From Gymnorhina tibicen (lineage: Eukaryota; Chordata; Aves; Passeriformes; Artamidae), in assembly GCA_013399875.1 (NCBI GenBank), contig VXAZ01002109.1, positions 2,229,901 to 2,293,900 on the forward strand: a stretch of DNA of 64,000 nucleotides, written 5' to 3'. Below are positions 50,680 through 62,400 of this stretch, one piece after another (position 1 is the first letter of the stretch; each line of letters begins with the position of its first letter). The notes under the pieces were generated by a model. It made no database searches and had not been told where the DNA came from. It saw nothing but the letters and a program-made list of their open reading frames with translations. The position numbers and the translations under genes were made by a program.

Positions 50680-51100
50680 TGCGCATGCCCTTTTGAGACG
50701 TTTCCTGCTCTGCCACACTGAGGGCCTGGAGATGTGTGACTTCAACCATCTCAGACTTAGACTTACTGCAAAACCTCCTGTAAAATGGCAGCTGGTAGCA
50801 AAGGGGCTGACATCCGGGAGGAGGAAATCAGCATCACCCAACCTGAATCAGCCTAACGAAACACGAGGTCACAATCACTGGAACTGCTTTTCTGAGATGG
50901 ACAAAGTAAAGCCCTGAGCTCATCCACGTTCCCTCGCCCCTAACTGGGGGTGGGCAGTGAATGTACATGTTAACCAGCCCCATTCTTCCTTTGGGTTTGA
51001 TGGCAGCCCTGCACCCACCATTGAGGGAAGGGTGCAGGATACAGACTGCAAGATTGTTACCCAGATGTTTCAAGCCACTCACAGAAAGGCATCAATGGGC

Positions 51101-51108
51101 TATAAATT
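51101..51108 (+). promoter_or_regulatory. TATA box of the 50.7 kb LTR
   Basis: TATAAATT lies 65 bases upstream of AATAAA within the LTR, as expected for a retroviral promoter. It sets the strand of the element. Activity cannot be judged. Confidence 0.6.
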
Positions 51109-51165
51109 TGTGAGGGGAGAGGAAGATTTGCAAAAGAATCGAAGGCAACCATAGGGAGAAGCTGG

Positions 51166-51171
51166 AATAAA
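51166..51171 (+). terminator. Polyadenylation signal of the 50.7 kb LTR
   Basis: AATAAA followed by AAGAGCTCTG and then TG-rich sequence (CTGGTGGTAGG). This is the usual layout of a polyadenylation signal with a downstream GT-rich element. It marks the R/U5 side of the LTR. Confidence 0.6.
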
Positions 51172-51250
51172 AAGAGCTCTGCTGGTGGTAGGGTACCGGT
51201 AGATGGACAGGCTGGGGGCTTTCCTGTTGCAATCTGCTCCCTGCTAGCCA

Positions 51251-51255
51251 TGAAT
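51251..51255. repeat. Target-site duplication (right) of the 50.7 kb LTR
   Basis: TGAAT directly after the LTR's terminal CA; it matches 50675-50679 exactly. Confidence 0.8.
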
Positions 51256-54200
51256 TTTAACCACTTGTACACAGAGTGATTGCTTTCCTTGTTTAGACTT
51301 CTATTGACACACAGCCACGTAGTCAAACAAAGGTCAGAATTACCGAAATACCACAAAATGCCTGCACACAACCTTTGAAGAAAGGAAGCATCTGTCTTAC
51401 CAACATGGGTTTTTTTTCAAATCCTTGTGCAACCACATTGGGGATTTTCTTCTTTAAATTCCATGCAATGTTAACCTTCATGAGTGATTATATTTTTCCT
51501 TTTATGTAAAGAATATGTTCTACATTTTTTTGTATTCGCTTTAAGTACAAATTACAAACAAGACAACTGTAATCCTAGAAAATTTAGGAAAAAAAGACTA
51601 AAGTCCTGATTTCACTTTTTTTTTTTGACTACTGAGTAATAACATTTTTCTACTAAAGTTCAACCTGTAGGTTCACAAATGCAAGAAAGGACGAGTGTTT
51701 TATTTTGTCTCAAACACACCACAGTAATGTCGTACCAGCAAGAGCCGTGTGTATGTGTGTGCCAGCAGAGCTTGCGCCTGCAGTGCATGCACCAGCAGGA
51801 CTTGGATGTCTTCCTTCTCCCAGGCCTCAGTTCCTCATGCTACCTAAACTGCCTCCCACTGTGGCCCAGTTTCTCAATTGGTTTATGTTATACATGGCCA
51901 CTAATTATCCTGTGATTTCCTATCACATTTATTGGCAGAGAAGATCACTGCTATCCTTTCCATTGGAGCTGCTTGAAAAGACTGAGGTGTGTTCCTGAGG
52001 TTATAGCCAGAGCAGGAATAGCCACACCTGAGTCCAATTTTCCTTAGATTTTCTTCAGGGGATTTATTAAAAGGACACAGGCTCCCTGGTTTTTACTCTG
52101 ATGCATCACTTTTCTGCATATCATATTGCAGAAAATTATTGCAAAGGAATTTGCCACCAGGGTTATCTTCCAGAGCTGTTTCATGCGGGAGATGAACCCT
52201 GGGTTTTAACCTTTAACTCAAGAATCTTGAAAATTATCTGCAACTAAACTCGAGAAAAACCAGCATGATAGTAAAGCTTAAGAAAGTTCCATTATCTGAA
52301 CTAAAATTTTAAGTATAGTACAATATATATTAAAGGAAATTACACCAAGAGACAAACCCCTCCTGGTATAATGTTCTCCAGATGATCAATAAGAGCCGTG
52401 TGTTGTATCACAGAAGTTTGACCAGCATAGTTGCAGAGGAGGCCTATGCAGTTCATTATAAAAGCCCTTTGGGGACAGACAGCCTTGTTTCTAAACAGTG
52501 TTATTTATCATCAGAAAAGCAAAAGCCTGTTATGAATCATGATATCTGACATTAGGGCCTAAGCATATGCATTACTGAATACACCTTAAAACACCTGACT
52601 GGAATACCTTAAAACACCCGACTTTAAACTAAGGAGATGCAAATTAGATAGATTTGTTTAGTTCAGAGCAAAGAACACAGATTTGTTCACTTCATATGAG
52701 GTCTCACCCTGAAGCTGCCACACAAGATGACATGATTGCATGACAGACCACAAATGTCACGCAAACAACCAGCGCCCTTTGGCCATAACACATAATATGC
52801 TCAGAAGGTTCATAGCCAAGATGAACATAACCAAAGACCCCAGTTGTATCAGATAAATACAGGCTCTTTGAATTTCACATAGCACCAAGTTAGCCAATAT
52901 TTTCATTTAGAAAAGCACAGTCAGCACTGGACATATAAAGTTTACTTCCCTTTTTCAGGGCTAAAAAACCTTTCAGATGTCACCAATCATAAACAGACAA
53001 ACATACAAACCACTAGACAGGATCTTGAGGACAAGTAATTTATAGTATTTGTAGTCTTCAAGCCCAGGATACTATGATTGTGCTTGATGTTCCCTATCCC
53101 ATTATGTGCCTTCTACAAGCAAACCCAGTGGCTGGCATTGAGTTTTCAAGTTATTTTTAAAACCTGCATTATGTATTTAGGGTAAGATTTTTAAGGACAA
53201 GACATTTTGAAGTACATTACATCTGACTCAAGCTAACAATGAATTTCTCTGTGGTCTTACTGGATGAAAAGGAAGTCTTAGGTGAACCTGTTCTCTTTAA
53301 TCACAGTGAAATAATACTCTTTGATTTTCAGTGCATGTCATTCACAGTTATTTATAGGACAATGCTGGAAGTCAAAACAGTCATCAAGGGTTAGTAGATA
53401 TTAGGCTTAACATCATACATTTTCATTAATGGGCTTAAATGAACAAGTAAAGAAATACTCCAGTGATTAAGGCTATTAGAAAACTAGTCACTCATATCAG
53501 CCACCAAACACGAGTTTCAAATTTCCATTAAAAAAGTATTTTCTGTCTTAATGAATGATTATTTGGTCACAATATGATTTTCTGAAAACAGCTAAATTAT
53601 GATGCATCACTAAGTACTGATGGCTCAAAAATTTAATTGCCTGTGTCTGATTCTCTTCTTAAAAATCAGGCACTAAAATCCAAGCAGCTAAAACTATTAT
53701 TTCTACAAATATAGCTAGTTTTAAGCAACATTACGGTCTTCTAAAAGCCCATTGCCATCTGCTCTGTCAAAGTAATAAATGAAGAAGTTGGATTTACATG
53801 TGGCACTCTGTTAAATGAGGTAAAGTTCAGAACAGACTTTTGCTTCCCAGCAGATGGGGATCTCCCAGCAGGGATGGAAGTCAACAAAGAGGGTAGCAGG
53901 GGGTTTCCATAAATTCATGTGATCCCTGGGCAGAACTAAATGGATTAAATAACAAGGACTCTAGGAGTTAAGCTGTATCTTGTTATACTAAGATGTCTCT
54001 GGATATTAGGTGCACAACAGTTATTCATGCTTTCTTGATAAAGTAGAAAAAACATACTATGCATTTTCTTTGAATTTTGAGCTTGTTTTGCCTTGTGTCT
54101 TCTTGTGGAACTGCAAAGCATGAGGCAAACTGTAAATCTCTTCTACACAAGAAGAAGATATTCAAAAGTCTATGTTATCAAAGAGAAAGGCAAAAAGTGT

Positions 54201-57200
54201 CTGTGAATACCATTCAAGGGTTTCACTCTAGTATCCTACAACTGCTACCATTCATTGTTCATTAACATTTGCATCACAGGATTTATTGTTAGAGGTTGTT
54301 TAAAAGGATTTTTAATATTATTTGTCTTTTGTGACTGCAAAAGTGGACAAAATTGCTAAAATTTCCCTTGTTTTGCAAACTTGTATTTATCACCCAGATT
54401 CATCACATTTGAGGAGTTTAGAAACAGTAGTGTTTAAAGAATGAAAATATACATGGGAAAATGCTTGGCGGAGTACAATATGTATCTTTAAAGTTATTTG
54501 TATGTTTGTGGGCAAAGAAATCAGCATTGAGTTTAGGTTTGTATTTTAGGGCCATTGATCTTGAACAAGAAATCAAATAGCCGGTATTATAATGCATCAC
54601 AGTGAACAGATATGTTTGCCTTTGAATAGTCTTTCACATTTGCTTTTGACAGCATAATCCAAAATTAGTCTCCTGAATTTTTTATGCTTTGTCTGACATG
54701 GTTTCTGACATTCCTTGAACAAGCACCTGATCTGGAGTGAGGACTTTAAACTTGAGTTGTTTATATGTTTACTTAAATTTACTTTGGCTGAAATCATGCC
54801 ATTATTTGCATCAGTGATCAAGATGAGTGCTTCCTGTATTGTTGAATGGTAAGGCTGTTCTTTTTTCACTGTTTCATGGCACTGGATTTCCAGTAGAGGA
54901 AAACCAGAACTTGCCTGCTTATGGTTTCAATAGGTTGTATGAACTGGCTACTTGCAGTGCAGCCTATTGGAGATGCTGTATTTCACTTAATTCCAACTCA
55001 GAAACATGCAAGGAAAGAAAGTATTTGCTGCTGTAGCAGAAGTAACAGACATTTGTTTAGTCTGAATGTTATTTTAATTAAGCAAAATTATTTGAAATTA
55101 TAGTTGGTATTCATAGAGAGAGGTGTTTAATTTTAGGCACAATACAGATATATGCCCATCTACACCAATATATATCCACACAGGAATTTTGGATGGTTTT
55201 AGTTAGAGAGATGATTACAGGGCCTGTGTCACCTGCTTGCCTGACTGCTGAAAAATAGTTTCTTCACTTAGGAATGACGATTGATTTAGAAATATAGAAT
55301 AAATAATATGACTATTTCAAATCTTAAAATATTATTGTTTACAGACTTTTTGTTTAATTGTCTTTTGTACTTTATCTGACACTAAACCTCATGAAGGATA
55401 ATCCCTTTCCCAAGGAGGCAATACGTTTCCAAAAGTCCTTTGTTAAGGTGACAGGCTAGTAATTCTACCCCCATCAGCTCTCTTTTTCACATATTGCCAA
55501 CTCTTAGCATGTGAAATAAGTTTAGGGGGAGGATCTCTTTCTCAAAATGAGTTCATTGCAATCTCAACCAAAATTCTGGCACACATTTATTTTCATGTCT
55601 CCTCTAAAAAGCATATAGCAATTTCAACAGCTGTTAACTTTGAACCGACTGGCTTTGTGTCTTCTGAGAAGAAAAAAGGAAAGTCCAACAGAAGAGTGTA
55701 ATGTGATAGAAATAGGCTGCCCAGTCCCTTCAGCAGTAGTAGGACTAATTTCCTGCTGCAGAAACATCGTAAGAAATTCAGTTCCCAAACAAACGATGGG
55801 ATATTGCTGGTTGATTTGCCAGTGAGCATCTGCAGACAAGATAATGGTGAGATAGTGGGAGCATCAGGCTGCAAGCTTCAAACCTGTTGCACGTTTTTTT
55901 TTTTTGAGCTGTCTTTTATGTCTGTCTGCCAGTTTTTTAGTGTTACCCTGGTTATGAGTGGATGGGATAGTTTGGGCATAGAAATATGTCTTTCTGCTCC
56001 TATTTTGTTTGCAGTATATGTATTTCAAACAAGATTTTTGAAAGCATAAACCTTTTTTTTAAGAAAACTGCAGCAATAGAGATGAGTCTTCCATTTGCTG
56101 CCCCTGAATTAAGCATCCAGTTCCTATTGTTTTCAAAAATAAAGGACCATGTTCATGACATGTTTACAAGACAATACAAAGGGAAAACAGAAAATATAAC
56201 CAAAGTAAAAATATCTCTATGCACCTATCTATATATAAAAGTAGAAACTTTTAAAGCAGTCTGTTCCTATTTCAAGAAATACACAAATGGTCCTGTTAAC
56301 ATCTGAATACACTATATCACATTGACTGAAAGGGAAGGGAAGGAAAAGAAAAGTAACAGAAAGTTAGAGAACACTTGAAAACTGTGATATAGGATTGTGT
56401 TGTGCTAGAGGAGGGAATGTTGAAGGCAGGTTTGAATCCTGAAGCAATTTTGTGGAAGGTTCCTTGTGTGGACTTCTTCAGAGAGCGCAGGGCTGTCTCA
56501 GACCATCTCTATGACTTCAGAGAGAATCTGAACTGCAGATCTTCACAGGAACCACAGGTTCCTGCACCACATAGTAACCCCTGCATGCACTTAAGGGAAT
56601 ACATGCACTGAGGTCTCTCCAGTTACTTCTTGGAATGATTTCCTAGTCTGGTTGTATTTTTTAGCAATGTCCTGCTTTAATTAGTCTCAGAAGCCCATGC
56701 TTAGATATCACGTATTATTGGTCACTGACATGAACTAGATTAAAGCACCCACCAATTTGTCAAATCCTCGTGAGAGCCTGTGGCTGTCAAAAGTGCCAGG
56801 AAGCTTCATTCATGTCTGAGTGTCATAGCATGTACCTCTTCAGTCAGCCTTTTGTCTTTTGTAGTTTCTTGGCCCTCACCATATATCTTCCAAAAGTGCA
56901 TTACAGATGGTAAAAAGGACTGCCATGGGTTACAGCTGATAGTCCTGGTATTTTTATTCTGCAATGTAAAAAAATTTTATGCTGTCATTTTCCCATTGGA
57001 ATAACCATTGATATCATAGGTAAGGGTACTTCCAGAACTTCTGCAGTAATTTATTCTCATTTCTTCACTAAAAAACCGTGATATTTTGCCTTCAAATGAT
57101 TGAATATCAGTAGTACAATCTATGTAATTTTCTTCAGAAAATAAGGCATTTAAATTTTAGCACTTCTTTTTCTGGAAAAGGGAGGGTCCCATCTTCAGGA

Positions 57201-58500
57201 AAAGAAAGTTTTGTTTAAATTTCCACCAAGTTATTTTTAAGTGCCCTAGGTTAGACTCACACACGGATTCAGGCAATGGTGAGAAATGCAGGTCACATCT
57301 CCTTGTCTCTTATTAAGCCCCACTGCCCCGAGTCAAATTAAATTAAGTATCTTATACAGGAGACGTGAACAACACACATTTTCAAAGGAGCCCCCAGAAA
57401 AGGCTTAGTCATGAGGCTATAGGTTACTCTGAGGTGACAGAGTGTGGGCATTAAGCTAGTCGTTTATATGTTAGGTAAACACATACACAGACAGAGGCAG
57501 AGCCTTAAGAAACAAATCAGACAGACGCCTGTTCGGTCCCTCAATAACCAAGGCATAGTGTTAGACCTACAAATTGGTTGTCGAGGTCTCAAATCTGCCC
57601 TAGTCTTTTGACAGAATTAACCTTAAATTGCTTCAAATGTCAGGTGTTGCTTGAAGAGAGGTGAGCTGTTCAAAATTATCTAAATACTTGCATTCTAAGG
57701 CGGAAGTGTGCTGTTTCAATAGTATTGCCAGCAGAAAGATTGAAACAGCAAAAAAAAAAACCAATTCTACATTTTAAAGAAGCAGCTACTCAACCATTTC
57801 TTTCGTAGTTTAATTATGCCTTATGATTTCCCTAGGGCCAAGTTTCCCTTTACATAACACGTATGCAACTAAAACTATTTTGCTGGCAAATCTTATATGC
57901 AATGTGACAAAGCTGCAAAACAAAGGAGTGAATGTGATTGTGAATGAGATCTTCATAGAAGACTTTTTACTTTTTAGTTGGCAGATTCCATTGCTTTGAC
58001 TCAGTGCAAATCAGTAAAACAAATTTCAGATGTAACCTACATTATGGTGTCAGGTTAGAAGAAAAATATCTCATCCAAAAGTGTGCAAAGAATTAAAACA
58101 ATATTTTCCCTTAGCTGGCTACTTATGAACAAGATGCTGAAATGTAGAATTATCACTTCTTGGGAGAGGCTATTTTTAAATTAGTTTTTAAATCTGTGGT
58201 GAAATAAAAGCTAGTTTTACTGTTCCAAAAGATAAATTTCATTTAGAAAAATAAAAACCAGATTTTTCTTTTATTTTGAAGTGTTCCTAAAGTTACTTTC
58301 TGAAACCATAAAGTACATATTTTAAACTTTAACTTTTTAAAACAGGAATTATCATTAACATTTATTTCACTCCATTTTTCACTACATTGCAGATCAAGGA
58401 TAGAATTGATTTAACTCTCCTATATGCATTCATTAAATTTCATCCAAATGTTATTTGTAGTTAATCTGAATTTTCACACGCATGATAAAATAGAAGAAAA
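51256..58500. other. Unique AT-rich non-coding DNA
   Basis: No gene is supported. A CpG-containing patch at 51690-51850 is open in two plus-strand frames (78 and 97 codons), but no protein family is recognised. A short imperfect tandem pair ('aataccttaaaacacc') lies at about 52579-52624. A 106-codon frame at 55986-56306 is Lys/Phe-rich and probably a chance frame. Confidence 0.55.
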
Positions 58501-58529
58501 ACATATAAATGTTTTCTTTAACTGAGGTA

Positions 58530-59480
58530 AGCCTTTCATCATGAATTTTCCACTCAGCATGGGTGACCAGAACCTAGGAAATGCAATTGTTTCATCAACA
58601 TTGAACAAAAATATCCATTTACTCAGATGCAAGCTCAGAACAAACCTAGTGAAGGCCATGAACATATTCTGGATTTTCAGCAGTCTAAATGACAGTAGAA
58701 GTGTATCCCTGGCTGCCTCTGACAGCGTTTCACTTAAGTGTTATTTAAAACAAATTTCCAGTGCAATAAAGCCTCTCCCCTCTGCAAACGTAAATTATAT
58801 TTAATATGCCTGGGAACAAGCGAGGCTGCCAAAGTCTGAGGCAAGCCAGCCTTTATGACTTCAGTCCGTTCTCAGCCCTTGATTACAATTTGATTTCCTT
58901 TGGCATCAAAAGACAAACTATTTTAGTGAACAATGTTCTTCCTTTACCAAGAGTGAGCTCTAGTTTCTTGGCAGAGGGCCTATTTACTGGCAGACAACAT
59001 GTCCAACCTCCCAGCAATAGCAGACCTGTGGACTTTGATTTAAAGCAGCACAAAGTAAGAAAAACAGAACAGAATGTATATTGCTCACTTGAGAGGCTTA
59101 TTGTTTAACCGGCCTACTTATCATTAGCCTGTGCTCCAATCCTCAACACTTTCTTTTGTGTACTTTATGTCAGACATATGGCCACGTTGGGATGCTGACA
59201 GCAGTTTTAGCACTGCTGCACTATACATACTACTTGTAATTTGTTCTATCTTATAGTTGGGGCTTTCTTCAAAGAATAAAGTGAATTTTAAATGCTGCTG
59301 TTAATAACGGTAACCGCCTGACAAGATATAAAAGTGATGTGCTTGGAGTGATGGCAGCGTTCATTCATCTACGTTGAGAGCCTTGTAGATGTTAAAGCAT
59401 TTAAAATGGAACATCTATTACAAGAAGAAATTAAATCCACAAAGGCTGCTGAATTCAGTAACACAAAATAAAGTGTTCCC
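58530..59480. promoter_or_regulatory. Candidate conserved non-coding region
   Basis: This is a long repeat-free stretch with balanced composition in an AT-rich setting. It keeps CpGs in otherwise AT-rich words, for example AACGGTAACCGCC at 59306-59318, CAGCGTTC near 59356 and CTACGTTG near 59371. A GTTAATAAC word lies at 59300-59308. Two plus-strand open frames (58541-58804, 87 codons; 58806-59108, 100 codons) are in different phases, and neither has a recognised domain. Reading this as an enhancer or CNE cluster is inference from sequence texture. An unrecognised exon or lncRNA is possible but has no direct support. Confidence 0.28.
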
Positions 59481-62400
59481 ATGCTTTTAACTCCCCGGCC
59501 GCCATGTCAAAAGAAAAAAAAAAGGAAGAAACACATTTCAAAGAGAGACAAATTTCACTCAGGCTTTTTGTTTACCTCCACCTTTGGGTAACCATATATC
59601 TCCCTCAGGATTGTGATAGCATGTTTTTCCCCTTCTCATCACTATCTGATCTCCAAGAATGCCCTTTTACCTCTTTTTCTGTTTGTTTGTTTCTTTTACT
59701 TAAGTACCTTAAACCTGATATAGTGATCAGGAGGGAAGAGAGGGTGGGATAGCACTCGGGTCCAGGCAGGAGCCTTCCTGCCTGCAGAGGAGCACCAGGG
59801 TTTCCTTGCTCTTGCCCCCCAGTCTTCCCTGGGGCCAAGGTTCTTTCTGAATGGATTAGGATCCTCTTCGATTTCAGCTGAATTCTACACCTCATAAGAC
59901 CTTACCAGGTCTGTTGTAGAATAAGAAGCTTCCAATAAAAACTTTGTTTTCTATGGGAAAAAAAAAAGTGAGGAAATTCCCTAGTGAAGAGACTGTTTTA
60001 TCTTAAAAATTCTGATAGAAAATATTGATAATCTCAGAACTGCATTTAATTTCTAAAGTTTTTAGTCAAAAGTAGAATAAAAAAATTTACAGTTCTGAAT
60101 CAGAGCACAATATTACAATGATCTGTAGGCAGAGCATATCCATCAGTCTCCAATTATTTGGTAAAAACTTCAGTCAATTTCGGAATTAATAATAAAATAA
60201 AATTAAATCTCAGCATTTGCCAAGGAATGGACATTACAAGTTTAATCAGCTTTGTTCAAGACCAAAATCCAGCTGAACATAAGAATGAGAGATATAGATA
60301 AAAATATATAACATAACCTCCTTCACTACTATAGCAGAGGCACTAGAGTGAAACTGAAATTAACAGCACATAATTATTATAACAAGTAAAGCAATCAAAA
60401 TAATTACCTTTTTACACATCTTATTGAAAAATTCAAAAGCACCTTCGTGAGGGAAGGGTAGAAGGGGGAGAGAATGTGTCTGAACTATTATTGATAGCAA
60501 AAATGAAATTACATAAGATTATTAAAGTCTTGAGCATTCTGTCATTGTCATGACAAATGAAGAATAAGGTCTAGCTAAAAAAAAAGTCTCCTGTGCACTC
60601 TGAAGATTGTCATAAGTAATAAAAGGAAAGTGCAGCTGGGTGTGCATTCTGAGAACAAGCTCATTGTGAGACTGCTGGAGTAGAACAAGAAGGTAAGATG
60701 GAAGAAAATAATGTTATTATATCTCAGCTGGAAAATTCGTGTAAATATTTAAGGGGAAATATTAGGGGAAAAAAAACCTGCAGGGATTTTTAAACCATTA
60801 AAAGGTGTATTGAGAAAAAAAAGGAGAAATGTAGAGTAATTAAAAAATAGTGAAGAATTATTACTGTGCAGATTTTAGTATAAATTTCACAGAAGTGTAA
60901 TTTATTTTATATGGAATCTTACTGAGCTCACCCCAGAGCTAGATTTGATTTGCTGGCATAACTCATAGAAATCTCTGGATTGCTTCTTGGTTCTGGCAAA
61001 CAGGAATAATCAGAGAATTGCTACACTTCAGCCATATTCTCTTTTCCCTTAAGCATGTGGATAGTCAGATACCTCAAAAACTAGCTAAGCAGGACTATGC
61101 ACAATTTTACAGAGTAATAATGAAAATCAGTGCTGATGCTCCTGTCACACTGACATGATCCATGTGAAGCACAGCGTTGATGCTCCTCTGCAGTGAGACA
61201 GATTGTCAGCCATGAATTTACTCTAAGGGCATTTTTGTCTAGTTTTCTGTGTCAGTGAGAAGCCACAGAAAGACAGAGAAGCCATCAAGTAGATGCTTTC
61301 TTGGGTCATTCACCTGTACTCCAAGAGACTTGAATCTAATCTCTCTTGTAACTTCACAGAGGCAGTAATCTGAACTCACTTTATAATAGAGATTACCTTT
61401 AGCAGTTTGTCACTGAATGTTACTGGTCCATGTCATTTTTCCAGTTAGAGGAATTTGTTTTGCTCATTAGACTGCAGATGGAAGGAGCTGCTGTCCCCCA
61501 GTTCTTAAGACACATACCTGAGATACTGGTGCGAGTCTCAGCTCCAACAACTGCTCCAACAATTGCCTCATCAATCACTTGAAATAAAAATCCAGCAGTT
61601 TAATGGCTGGATCTCTCACAACATTCAGTTTCAAGTCCTGCCATCAAACAGAGGACTTGGACATAGCTTGTTACTGCTGAACATGCCACTGTCAAGGACA
61701 AAAACCAGGAATTAACAGAGGAAGAGTATGCTGCGTGTATTTTATGCATCACATTCACAGGAGACATAAGTAGATGAATGGTGCATTTGAGAACCCATGT
61801 TTTAGAGGATGGGATTTTTTTGTTTCAGTTAGGAAACCTACTGTGAGATGGTCAGCAGTCACAGTGGATACCTGAGACACCATCCAGGCTGTGTGCATCT
61901 TAGACACTCAAATGGTGACAAGGTATTAAAACTCAATTAAGATCAATGAAGCTGAGGATGACTTTGAAGGTGTCTGTCATGGCTAAAGGTGAACCTCAGC
62001 ACTATTTAGAGAGAGGTAGATGCCTTACATCTTTAAGACTCTGGATTTCAGATGGCAACAGTTCCTTCACATACAGAAATGCAAAGCTCAGAACTTTAAA
62101 TGATGATTTGGACAAGGACAATGAGAGCTAAAAATGAAGTAGCTCAATATTCTACTTTGCATCCTCCCTATCTCACTGGTCTCCCTCACCCTTAAAAATA
62201 CTCTTTTTTTTCAGGCTTCCAATGCTCATTCACATTCAAAGCAAAGAAGAAAATTATGATACCACCACCATTTTAAAACTTCAAATACGAGAGCCAAATT
62301 TATCACTGATGTGATCTCATTAGCTAAATGAGATTACACCAGGGATGTATTTGTCCCAAGGACTATATTAAATGAACAGTAATATATGTTTTTTGTAAAA

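Larger units (their letters stand above)
50680..51250 (+). mobile_element. Solo LTR, 571 bp, plus strand, family not recognised
   Basis: The element starts TGCGCATGCCC and ends CCTGCTAGCCA, with perfect TGAAT duplications on both sides. It is GC-richer than its flanks. A TATA box (TATAAATT) starts at 51101 and a polyadenylation signal AATAAA lies at 51166-51171, 65 bases later. This is a classic U3-R-U5 arrangement: U3 about 50680-51130, a short R, then U5 to 51250. The first part of U3 is open in one frame from about 50681 to 51151 except for a single TGA at 50915-50917, probably by chance. There are no gag, pol or env sequences on either side. The 5-bp duplication favours an ERVL-like origin. 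Confidence 0.78.

Noticed and set aside
50674..51256. Alternative reading of the 50.7 kb element as an insertion with a 7-bp ATGAATT duplication
   Set aside because: Shifting the ends by one base gives canonical TG...CA termini with a perfect 5-bp TGAAT duplication, which fits an LTR and its TATA/AATAAA layout better.
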